Of a DNA stretch of 51,454 nt, positions 41,485-48,364 are shown in pieces (the stretch's first letter is position 1; each line of letters opens with the position of its first letter). A model generated the notes under the pieces. That model was not told where the DNA came from and did not search any database. It saw only the letters and a list, made by a program, of their open reading frames with translations. The DNA is from Faecalibacterium hattorii. GTDB lineage: Bacteria > Bacillota > Clostridia > Oscillospirales > Ruminococcaceae. A program made the position numbers and the translations under genes. The DNA is taken from the NCBI RefSeq assembly GCF_003287455.1, contig NZ_PRLC01000019.1, positions 1 through 51,454 of the forward strand, read 5' to 3'.

Positions 41485-43175
41485 AGTTTCTCCATTCCGC
41501 AGGGATAGGCGCTCCGCGCTGTCTGCTGCTCTTGTGTTACGACCTGATAAAAACTGTATCCGCCGGAGAGATGGGAACAGCTGAAACCATACTGCGTCAA
41601 AAGCCGACAGGCCAGATAACTGCGAAGCCCAGTCTGGCAATTCACATAGATAGGCTTGTCCCGCTCTAACTCGTCCAAGTGCTTCCGCAGATCGTCCAGT
41701 GGAATATTGCGGAATCCATTCAAGTGCCCACGCCGATATTCGCCTTCCGTACGGACGTCCAGCAGCGTCGCACTGCCATCGCAGGGCAAGTCCTCAACAT
41801 CATTCCAATGGAACTGCTGCACTTTCCCGCTCTCCAAATCCTCGATCATAAAACCGGCCATATTGACCGGATCTTTGGCAGAGGAATAGGGCGGCGCATA
41901 GGAAAGGTCAAGTTCCGTCAGTTCCAAAGCTTTCATTTTTGCGCGAATGGCCGTTGCCAGTACATCAATACGCTTGTCCACACCGTCGCCGCCAACGATC
42001 TGCGCACCGAGCAACCGCAGGCTTTCTTTTTCATACAGTACCTTCATTGCCATAGACTGTGCGCCGGGATAATAGGCAGCGTGGGATGCTGGGAAAAGTA
42101 CGACTTTGTCGTAAGCGATTCCTGCTGCCTGCGCTGCCTTTTCATTGATACCCGTGGAGGCCGCTGTCAAGCCAAACAGTTTCAGAACAGACGAACCCTG
42201 AGAGCCGGTAAAGTGGCTGTTGCCGCCGCAGATATTGTCAGCGGCAATGCGTCCCTGCTTGTTGGCGGGTCCCGCCAGCGAAATCAACGCTTTCTGCCCG
42301 GTTACAAAATGGGTGACCTCTACGGCATCGCCCACAGCATAGATGTCCGGCACGGAGGTTTCCATCCGTTCGGTGACAGCGATGCTTCCACGAATACCAA
42401 GCTCAAGACCGACATCTTTTGCTAAATGCGTGTCCGGGGTAACACCGATGGCCAGCAACACCATATCCGAATGCAGCGGCTCACTACTCTCCAACAGAGT
42501 CAGCACGGAATCTCCGTCCTGTCGGAATCCGGTAACGGTTTCCCCCAACCGCAGAGTCACGCCGTGTCTGCGCATTTCCGCATGGACAAAGCTCGCCATG
42601 TCCGCATCCAGTGGTGCTAATAGCTGATTGGGTCGCTGAACGATGGTGACAGAAACGCCCATTTCTGTAAGGTTTTCCGCCATTTCCAGACCGATAAAGC
42701 CGCCGCCAGCCAAAACAGCGTTTTTCGGCTTCTGATCCTCTACAAAGTGCCTAATGCGGAGGGTATCCTCCACGGTGCGCAGCGTGAAAACACGCTCACT
42801 GCTGACGCCGGAAAGCGCAGGAACCGTCGGCTTTGCGCCGGGGGCAAGAAGCAGTTTGTCATAGGTTTCCGTATAGATCTTCCCGCTGTCCAGTGTGCGG
42901 ACCGTGACGGTTTTCTCTGCGGGATTGATCGCAGTTACTTCCTGCCGTACCCGCACATCAATGCGAAAGCGGTCCCAGAAGCTCTCCGGAGTTTGCAGTG
43001 TCAGTTCTTCTTGCTCCTTGATCACACCGCCCACATAATACGGCAGACCGCAGTTGGCATAGGACACATAGCCGCTACGCTCGATCATGATAATCTGCGC
43101 GTGTTCATCCAAACGGCGGATGCGGGCAGCAGCAGAAGCACCGCCCGCCACGCCGCCTACGATCACAACTTTCAT
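41481..43175 (-). CDS. CoA-disulfide reductase with C-terminal rhodanese
   Basis: A 564-residue FAD enzyme with N-terminal VIVGGVAGGASAAARIRRL, redox Cys42 in SYANCGLPYY, an NAD(P)H-binding GGGFIGLEMAENL near 158 and IYAVGDAVEV near 275. A rhodanese domain follows from about 470 with VNCQTGLRSY as the active-site loop. The architecture is that of CoADR-RHD/Npsr enzymes, which reduce CoA persulfide, polysulfide or O2. It overlaps thioredoxin upstream and the alarmone synthetase downstream. Confidence 0.88.
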   Translation of the reverse strand: MKVVIVGGVAGGASAAARIRRLDEHAQIIMIERSGYVSYANCGLPYYVGGVIKEQEELTLQTPESFWDRFRIDVRVRQEVTAINPAEKTVTVRTLDSGKIYTETYDKLLLAPGAKPTVPALSGVSSERVFTLRTVEDTLRIRHFVEDQKPKNAVLAGGGFIGLEMAENLTEMGVSVTIVQRPNQLLAPLDADMASFVHAEMRRHGVTLRLGETVTGFRQDGDSVLTLLESSEPLHSDMVLLAIGVTPDTHLAKDVGLELGIRGSIAVTERMETSVPDIYAVGDAVEVTHFVTGQKALISLAGPANKQGRIAADNICGGNSHFTGSQGSSVLKLFGLTAASTGINEKAAQAAGIAYDKVVLFPASHAAYYPGAQSMAMKVLYEKESLRLLGAQIVGGDGVDKRIDVLATAIRAKMKALELTELDLSYAPPYSSAKDPVNMAGFMIEDLESGKVQQFHWNDVEDLPCDGSATLLDVRTEGEYRRGHLNGFRNIPLDDLRKHLDELERDKPIYVNCQTGLRSYLACRLLTQYGFSCSHLSGGYSFYQVVTQEQQTARSAYPCGMEKL

Positions 43176-43492
43176 CTTGCGCCCTCCACCATTGCGGCAA
43201 TCTCCGACTTAGGCCGATAGCCGACCAATTTGGTAATGGCCTTTCCATCCTTGAATACGGCCAGCATCGGGATGCTGGATACCTGAAAACGCATCGCCAG
43301 CTCCATCTGCTCGTCCACATTGACCTTGCCCACCTTGAGCGTACCGCTTTTTTCTTCGGCAAGCTCATGCAGTACGGGAGAGAGCATTTTGCACGGTCCG
43401 CACCAGTCCGCATAGAAATCCAGCAGGACGGGCTTGTCGGAATGCAGTACCTCATTTTCAAAATTCGCAGCAGTAATTTTCAGTTCAGCCAT
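43172..43492 (-). CDS. trxA: Thioredoxin with classical WCGPC site
   Basis: A 106-residue thioredoxin with active site WCGPC (Cys31, Cys34) and cis-Pro SSIPMLAVFKDG. It lies in the operon with ferredoxin-thioredoxin reductase, its probable reductant, and overlaps the CoA-disulfide reductase gene. It is distinct from the WCSYC thioredoxin at 30438. Confidence 0.92.
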   Translation of the reverse strand: MAELKITAANFENEVLHSDKPVLLDFYADWCGPCKMLSPVLHELAEEKSGTLKVGKVNVDEQMELAMRFQVSSIPMLAVFKDGKAITKLVGYRPKSEIAAMVEGAR

Positions 43493-43520
43493 GAGAAAGG
43501 CTCCGTTCTGTTATCTTTGT

Positions 43521-44096
43521 TTATTCTTTGTTTTTCAGCTTGCAAATACCCTGCGTCATGGTTCCCATCGGACAAAACGCACACCATGTGCGGGGCTTGT
43601 AGAGCACCATAACGATCAGACCCAGCAGCAGAGAGGTCAGCATGAGGCTATAAAAGCCAAAGCTGAACTGCGCCATCCAATCAGCGACTGTACCGGCTGT
43701 ATAAGTCCAGTCCCATGGCACACGGAATGTCCAGAACAGCTTAATGGCCTCCCGCAGGGACGTAGCACCAGCAGCGACCAGATAGGTCTGGAACACCATG
43801 TTGCCGAACATCGTCAGGAAAAAGAGCAAAAAGGCATAACGGAACCACTTGGAGGACATCCAGCGGGGCGTGGGCTTGCAGCGGGAGCATTTAAGGTCTG
43901 TCCCCAGCTTGCTGAACAGTTGACCCCGTCCGCAGAGGTGGTTGCAAAAGAATTTGTTCCCGCCAAAGATGGCTAAAAGCAGCGGCAGAAGAAAATCGAT
44001 CATACCCAGCCATGCGAACAGGATATTGAAAAAGCCCAGTGCAAAATAGATGATGGCATATACCCACAGGTAATCGTACCAATGCTTTGCTTTCAT
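43521..44096 (-). CDS. Membrane 4Fe-4S protein (NapH/NosR-like)
   Basis: A 191-residue protein with four or five membrane helices. Cysteines lie in CNHLCGRGQ (51, 55), CSRC (70, 73) and WCAFCPMG (172, 175), like NapH, NosR or CcoG-type electron-transfer proteins. It probably passes electrons between a membrane quinol or ferredoxin pool and the soluble thiol system. Its ATG overlaps the ferredoxin stop (ATGA). Exact partners are unknown. Confidence 0.75.
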   Translation of the reverse strand: MKAKHWYDYLWVYAIIYFALGFFNILFAWLGMIDFLLPLLLAIFGGNKFFCNHLCGRGQLFSKLGTDLKCSRCKPTPRWMSSKWFRYAFLLFFLTMFGNMVFQTYLVAAGATSLREAIKLFWTFRVPWDWTYTAGTVADWMAQFSFGFYSLMLTSLLLGLIVMVLYKPRTWCAFCPMGTMTQGICKLKNKE

Positions 44097-44296
44097 GCGT
44101 CAGCCCTCACTTTCACCTCAATGCAGCCGACGGGACAGAGCTTTGCGCACTTGCCGCAGCCTACGCAGCGTTCCGCCTCCACGGCGGCGTAGCAGCCACG
44201 GCGCACCTTGACGGCCCCCAGTGGACAGGTATTTTCACACACACCACAGGCGACACACCGCGTCTTATCTATGGCAGCCAGTTTCTTTGACAGCAT
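44093..44296 (-). CDS. 2[4Fe-4S] ferredoxin
   Basis: A 67-residue ferredoxin with two CxxCxxCxxxC sites (Cys14, 17, 20, 24 and Cys44, 47, 50, 54). AAGGGAGG lies upstream of ATG 44296. It is placed between FTR-beta and the membrane Fe-S protein and is the likely donor to the thioredoxin reductase system. Confidence 0.92.
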   Translation of the reverse strand: MLSKKLAAIDKTRCVACGVCENTCPLGAVKVRRGCYAAVEAERCVGCGKCAKLCPVGCIEVKVRADA

Positions 44297-44314
44297 AGCT
44301 TTCCTCCCTTAATC

Positions 44315-44512
44315 CTACAAGGATTTGTAATAGAGCATACAGTGGCAGACCCCCTCGAAGCGCGGATCTGCAATTGGATTCTTGAACTCCTGGCACATAC
44401 ATTTGGTTGCCTCTATGCGCTCCCTGCGGCAGGGGCAGTACCCGCCGGTGCGCTTGAGTCCTTTTCTGATGGTGCTGACAATCTCCTGATCGGGATTGAG
44501 CTTGATTTTCAT
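44315..44512 (-). CDS. Ferredoxin-thioredoxin reductase, catalytic beta subunit
   Basis: A 65-residue protein with the three CxC motifs of FTR-beta: CPC (26, 28), CMC (38, 40) and CHC (56, 58). These bind the 4Fe-4S cluster and redox disulfide that pass ferredoxin electrons to thioredoxin. ATG 44512 is chosen because the promoter at 44543 places transcription start near 44536. A longer frame would run through the upstream terminator. It is shorter than plant FTR-beta (about 110) but holds all cluster motifs. Confidence 0.88.
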   Translation of the reverse strand: MKIKLNPDQEIVSTIRKGLKRTGGYCPCRRERIEATKCMCQEFKNPIADPRFEGVCHCMLYYKSL

Positions 44513-44542
44513 GTTCGCCAGCTCTTTCTTGATTGTGGCTTT

Positions 44543-44583
44543 ATCATACCGCAGGACAAAGTCTTTTTCTGTGACGAGGTTAC
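44543..44583 (-). promoter_or_regulatory. Crp/Fnr-type promoter of the FTR operon
   Basis: On the minus strand the -10 TATGAT is at 44548-44543. The dyad GTAACCTCGTCAC occupies 44583-44571, centred about 41 bases before the inferred start. That is the position of class II Crp/Fnr activation. A matching box and spacing occurs upstream of rubrerythrin. Confidence 0.6.
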
Positions 44584-44590
44584 ATTGATA

Positions 44591-44623
44591 AAAAAATCCG
44601 GTGCTTTTTGAGCACCGGATTTT
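44591..44623 (-). terminator. Terminator of the rbr-sor unit
   Basis: AAATCCGGTGCT (44594-44605) pairs with AGCACCGGATTT (44611-44622). On the minus strand it is followed by TTTTTT. It separates superoxide reductase from the FTR promoter just downstream. Confidence 0.85.
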
Positions 44624-44634
44624 AAGAAGGTGAA

Positions 44635-45009
44635 TTACGCTTTCCACAGACTGTGGAGGTTGCAGTAGGCGTAGACCGCCTCGACCTCATCGCCCTCGCA
44701 GAGAGCGAAGCAGACCTCCGGCTTTTCGCCGGGATGCAGTTCCTTACGCTGATTGCCCTGCTTGGTCTGGAGAGATACCCATTCGATGTAGTGCTCCGGC
44801 AGCATGGGGTGCTCCACAGAGCCGACCTTGACATGGACGATGCCGTTTTCCACCGTCCAGACAGGGACGTGCTTCTCCACGGCAGCGTCGGTGGTGCCGG
44901 GAACGATCTCGCTCATCGGCTCGCCGCAGCAGACGACAGGGACGCCTGCGTCCTTAACTTTGGCAATGATGTTGCCACAATGCTTGCAAATGTAAAACTT
45001 CTGATCCAT
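44635..45009 (-). CDS. dfx: Desulfoferrodoxin (superoxide reductase)
   Basis: A 124-residue protein. The N-terminal desulforedoxin iron site has Cys8, Cys11, Cys27 and Cys28. The SOR catalytic site has His47, His67, His73, Cys116 and His119. It reduces superoxide to peroxide without releasing O2. It lies 21 bases after rubrerythrin, the peroxidase that would take the product. Confidence 0.95.
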   Translation of the reverse strand: MDQKFYICKHCGNIIAKVKDAGVPVVCCGEPMSEIVPGTTDAAVEKHVPVWTVENGIVHVKVGSVEHPMLPEHYIEWVSLQTKQGNQRKELHPGEKPEVCFALCEGDEVEAVYAYCNLHSLWKA

Positions 45010-45030
45010 GATAATTCTCCTTTTCTTTCT

Positions 45031-45573
45031 TTAATAGTTTTCTGCGTGAATTTCAAAATAGCTCTGGGGATGATTGCAAGCAGGGCAAACCTCCGGAGCT
45101 TTCTCACCGATCACAATGTGACCGCAGTTGCGGCACTCCCATACCTTGACCTCACTCTTGGCAAAGACCTCTGCCATCTCCACATTGTGCAACAGGGCAC
45201 GGTAGCGCTCCTCATGGTGCTTTTCAATGGCGGCTACCAGGCGGAAACGCTGGGCCAGCTCATGAAAGCCTTCCTCATCGGCAGTTTTGGCAAAGCCATC
45301 GTACATATCCGTCCACTCGTAGTTCTCACCCTCAGCGGCGGAGAGAAGGTTTTCTGCGGTGTCGCCAATACCGTTCAGTTCTTTGAACCACAGCTTGGCG
45401 TGTTCCTTCTCATTATCAGCGGTTTTGAGGAACAGTGCCGCGATCTGCTCAAAACCTTCCTTCTTGGCCTTGGATGCAAAATAGGTGTACTTGTTGCGTG
45501 CCTCGGACTCGCCGGCAAAGGCAGCCATCAGGTTTTTTTCGGTTTGAGTTCCTGCGTATTTCGTTTCTCTCAT
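45031..45573 (-). CDS. rbr: Rubrerythrin
   Basis: A 180-residue peroxidase with a ferritin-like diiron domain ([28 protein letters not shown] and [11 protein letters not shown] ligand helices). A C-terminal rubredoxin site (WECRNCG and VCPACNHP) follows. It reduces H2O2, taking electrons from rubredoxin or NADH partners. It is under the Crp/Fnr-type box at 45640. Confidence 0.95.
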   Translation of the reverse strand: MRETKYAGTQTEKNLMAAFAGESEARNKYTYFASKAKKEGFEQIAALFLKTADNEKEHAKLWFKELNGIGDTAENLLSAAEGENYEWTDMYDGFAKTADEEGFHELAQRFRLVAAIEKHHEERYRALLHNVEMAEVFAKSEVKVWECRNCGHIVIGEKAPEVCPACNHPQSYFEIHAENY

Positions 45574-45612
45574 GGTGGATACTCCTTCCTGCTTTTCTGC
45601 TTTTCTGTTTTT

Positions 45613-45652
45613 ATTGTAGCAAATCTATGATTTTATTCCGTGACGAAGTCAC
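45613..45652 (-). promoter_or_regulatory. Crp/Fnr-type promoter of the rbr-sor unit
   Basis: On the minus strand the -10 TACAAT is at 45618-45613. The perfect dyad GTGAC-N3-GTCAC is at 45640-45652, centred about 40 bases upstream of the inferred start. Box and distance match the FTR promoter. Confidence 0.65.
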
Positions 45653-45660
45653 ATTCCTTT

Positions 45661-46317
45661 TTATTTTAGACGATTTAATCTGTTCTTATCCCGCAGCGTG
45701 ATTGCACCACGCTTCAGCTCCACCAGTCCGTCCTCCGAGAAGCTTTTGAGCATCCGTGCCACTGCCTCCCGTGCCGAGCTGATGTGCTGGGCGATCTGCT
45801 CATGGGTCATACGTATCGTGTCGGAGCCGGTACGTTCCGCTTCGGCAAAGAGAAATTCTGCCAGCCGCTGATCCAGCCCCTTGAACATGATCTGCTGCAT
45901 CGCCCACATCACATCAGAAAACCGTTTCGTTGCCAGTTCATAGAGAAAACAGCGGACATGGAGATTTTTCTCCTTGAGTGCAGCAATGACATTTGCAGGG
46001 ATAACCAGAACGTCCGTATCCATTCCGGCAGTCATTTGCGTATCAAAGGTGATCTGACTGATCACGCAGGAGGCGGAAAGCACACATAGTTCGCCCGGAT
46101 ACAGGCGGAACAGCGTTACCTCCCGCCCCTCATCAGAGAGAAGATAGGTGCGAATCTCGCCGGAAAGAATAAACAGCATTCCGAGACATTCATTGTCGCT
46201 GCTGTGAACGAACGCACCCTTTTTATAATGACGGACAAAGGCACTTCGGCGTAGTGTGTCCATTTCGCGTTCGGTCAAGGATGACCAGAACGGAAGTTGT
46301 GTCAGTGTGCGTTCCAT
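45661..46317 (-). CDS. Crp/Fnr-family regulator
   Basis: A 218-residue protein with an N-terminal cyclic-nucleotide-binding-like domain (FILSGEIRTYLLSDEGREVT; GELCVLSASCVI with Cys78 and Cys84) and a C-terminal winged helix. The recognition helix SAREAVARML has Arg183, Glu184 and Arg188, the RE-x3-R pattern that lets CRP read GTGA. This fits the GTGAC boxes at 44571 and 45640. ATG 46317 begins one base after the preceding gene's stop. The signal is unknown; the cysteines suggest redox. Confidence 0.88.
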   Translation of the reverse strand: MERTLTQLPFWSSLTEREMDTLRRSAFVRHYKKGAFVHSSDNECLGMLFILSGEIRTYLLSDEGREVTLFRLYPGELCVLSASCVISQITFDTQMTAGMDTDVLVIPANVIAALKEKNLHVRCFLYELATKRFSDVMWAMQQIMFKGLDQRLAEFLFAEAERTGSDTIRMTHEQIAQHISSAREAVARMLKSFSEDGLVELKRGAITLRDKNRLNRLK

Positions 46318-46318
46318 A

Positions 46319-47098
46319 TCAATGGCAGCTATGCTTGCCGCAGCCGTGGTCACCGCAGGAGTGACCAGCCTCGCCGTGCTCATGATCATGGTGGTCACAG
46401 TGAACATTGGGATCGTAGCCCAGATTTCCGTTGAGCAATGCGCTCACCGCAGCATCAGCGTCCCCGCTGACACCGCCGTAGAGCTTGATGCCCGCTTCGG
46501 CCAGAGCTGCCTGCGCACCGCCGCCGATGCCTCCGCAAATCAAAGTGTCCACGCCGTTCTGCATCAGGAAGCCTGCCAGTGCGCCGTGACCGCTGCCGTT
46601 GGTGTCAACGACTTTCGCATGAGTGATTTTGCCGTCCACAGCTTCATAAAGCTTGAACTGCTCGGTGTGACCGAAATGCTGAAAGATTTGACCGTTTTCA
46701 TAGGTAACTGCAATTTTCATAATGGAATCTCCTTTGCAAGTTTTGCCTAATTTTTCCATGTTGGTTCTCTGCATCCGGGAGCAACGGCCGCAGTGAGCTG
46801 CCTCCTGTCCTCCGCAAATGCGGTAGTTTCCCCCGGTGATGTGCAGCGGTTTCCCGTGGACAAGACACGCTGCAATCTTGCGCCGTGCGCCTTCGTAAAT
46901 CTCCTGCACGGTAGAGCGTGAAATGTCCATCTGCGCGGCACACTGCTCGTGGGTTTGCTGCTCCAAGTCAACCAGCCGAATGACCTCGTATTCGTCCAGC
47001 GTCAGCAGGATCGGCTCGGTATTCTCGCACCCGTTGGGACAGAATGTATCGACCTGTGGTACGCCACAAATTTGACGGCACCGTGGCGGTCTTGGCAT
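46319..47098 (-). CDS. DUF134 / NifX-type fusion with His/Cys-rich tail
   Basis: A 259-residue protein. Residues 1-105 match DUF134, with a helix-turn-helix near 45-70 and cysteines (CRQICG, CPNGC). Residues 127-228 match the NifX/dinitrogenase cofactor-binding fold (MKIAVTYENGQIFQHFGHTE). The tail (232-259) is rich in His and Cys and likely binds metal. An internal ATG at 46720 (residue 127) has AAAGGAG ahead of it, so the NifX part (133 residues) may also be made alone. It may carry Fe or Fe-S precursors. It is co-transcribed with the Crp/Fnr gene. Confidence 0.8.
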   Translation of the reverse strand: MPRPPRCRQICGVPQVDTFCPNGCENTEPILLTLDEYEVIRLVDLEQQTHEQCAAQMDISRSTVQEIYEGARRKIAACLVHGKPLHITGGNYRICGGQEAAHCGRCSRMQRTNMEKLGKTCKGDSIMKIAVTYENGQIFQHFGHTEQFKLYEAVDGKITHAKVVDTNGSGHGALAGFLMQNGVDTLICGGIGGGAQAALAEAGIKLYGGVSGDADAAVSALLNGNLGYDPNVHCDHHDHEHGEAGHSCGDHGCGKHSCH

Positions 47099-47133
47099 GG
47101 GAGCTTTCTTCCCTTTGTATTCGGTATATTCCG

Positions 47134-47162
47134 ATTGTAGCACTTTGAGCAGAAAAAAGCAA
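47134..47162 (-). promoter_or_regulatory. Promoter of the DUF134-crp unit
   Basis: On the minus strand TTGCTT (47162-47157) and TACAAT (47139-47134) are 17 bases apart, about 35 bases before the DUF134 start. No GTGAC box is evident here. Confidence 0.55.
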
Positions 47163-47314
47163 TTTTTTTCAAAAGCTGCTACATTTTCCGTCCTCATATG
47201 TGTGCCGGCTGATATTCGGAGTCGAATGCTACATGTGAGCCTTGTTCGTAATGCCCACCGATCATGACCGTAGCGGCAGTCACAGCATCCACATGAAAGC
47301 GTTCCCGGTAATGC

Positions 47315-47342
47315 TTGCATTTTCGTAAAAAAACGTTATAAT
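47315..47342 (+). promoter_or_regulatory. Promoter of the DUF6219-type gene
   Basis: TTGCAT (47315-47320) and TATAAT (47337-47342) are 16 bases apart. It diverges from the DUF134 promoter. Confidence 0.6.
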
Positions 47343-47374
47343 TGAATCAGTTAAATCAAAGGAGGCATCAAATC

Positions 47375-47581
47375 ATGAAATCACATAAATACTGGGCCTT
47401 AGGCGCACTTTTCTGTATGTTGGGATGCATTTATTCTGGAATCAAAAAATCTATGACTGCGCATAAATACTTTGCCTATTCTTCATTGATTTGTATGGGA
47501 ATGTCCATTTATTCCGGTCACAAACTGGCTTCTCCAAAGAAGAAAAAAATCACTAAATCAAATAATAGTGAGAATAGTTAA
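47375..47581 (+). CDS. DUF6219-type small membrane protein
   Basis: A 68-residue protein with two hydrophobic repeats (KYWALGALFCMLGCIYSGIK, then KYFAYSSLICMGMSIYSGHK) and a basic tail, matching the DUF6219 family. AAAGGAGG precedes ATG 47375. The function is unknown. It has its own promoter and marks the end of the island. Confidence 0.7.
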   Translation: MKSHKYWALGALFCMLGCIYSGIKKSMTAHKYFAYSSLICMGMSIYSGHKLASPKKKKITKSNNSENS

Positions 47582-47675
47582 ACAAAAAAATTCCTTTCTT
47601 TATCTTTATTCTCCTTGCCCTGCGGGACCAGTATGATTTTGAATACGGAACCGATAAAGAGGTTGACGGTGTGCT

Positions 47676-47894
47676 GTCATCAACGACAAGTGCAAGGCTC
47701 TGGCGCAAAAGGTCAAAGAGATTATCGACACCAAATCTTCGTTTGCTGACTGGCTGAACAATCAGAACGTCCGCAATCAGTTGAAGCTGGAGATCAAGAT
47801 CTGCCTTGTAAAAAACGGCTATCCTCCACAGTACAGCCCCGAAGTTTTCAAAAAGGTCATGGAGCAGGTCGAGAACTTTGAGGAGAACAATTAA
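47676..47894 (+). pseudogene. 3' remnant of a type I restriction hsdR-like gene
   Basis: The frame INDKCKALAQKVKEIIDTKS continues to NGYPPQYSPEVFKKVMEQVE and stops, matching the C-terminal end of HsdR (type I restriction R subunit). There is no start. The ~60 bases before it read in another frame (LRDQYDFEYGTDKEVDGVL), showing a frameshift or junction near 47675. It is a relic of a defence locus at the island edge. Confidence 0.6.
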
Positions 47895-47910
47895 ATCATC
47901 CATAAAGAAA

Positions 47911-47960
47911 AAAATACAGCTATATTCAGGCTTCACACTGAAATATAGCTGTATTTTTTT
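47911..47960. terminator. Long hairpin terminator
   Basis: AAAATACAGCTATATT pairs with AATATAGCTGTATTTT around a short loop, ending in TTTTTTT. It separates the hsdR remnant from the polymerase unit and may act both ways. Confidence 0.75.
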
Positions 47961-48057
47961 GCATCGCTAACAATTGTTGTGCTTTCTCTTGAAAACAGCG
48001 TAAAGATTTATTATAATAAGATAAATAGTTGTGGACTTTGCAAAGGAGCTGTGAAGA

Positions 48058-48345
48058 ATGAATCGAAACTGCCGTCGCAAAACGGAAAAGGTCTATGTGA
48101 AAGTGACTTCTGATTTTGACGCAACCGGCTATATGCAGCCCCGGCAGATCACATGGGGCGATGGCCGGACGTATCCCATCGAGCAGGTGCGGGACTTTCG
48201 CCCCGCAAATACCATTGCCGATATGCCCGGCGACTGTTATACTATAATGGTAAAGGGGCAGGAACGGTGTCTGTTTTTCGAGCGTTCCGACCCACGATTT
48301 CCATCCCGGTTCGGCAGATGGTTCGTGGAGGTGGAAATCAAATAA
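48058..48345 (+). CDS. Hypothetical 95-residue protein preceding the polymerase
   Basis: A basic protein (VKVTSDFDATGYMQPRQITW; DCYTIMVKGQERCLFFERSD) with a small beta-rich fold by composition. AAAGGAG precedes ATG 48058. It lies 19 bases before the Y-family polymerase gene, so the two are probably co-transcribed. I recognise no function. Confidence 0.65.
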   Translation: MNRNCRRKTEKVYVKVTSDFDATGYMQPRQITWGDGRTYPIEQVRDFRPANTIADMPGDCYTIMVKGQERCLFFERSDPRFPSRFGRWFVEVEIK

Positions 48346-48364
48346 CACAGAGGAGGGCTGAAGT

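Noticed and set aside
44513-44647. Longer FTR-beta reading frame
   Set aside because: The extension runs through the upstream terminator and Crp/Fnr box, and the inferred transcript starts near 44536.
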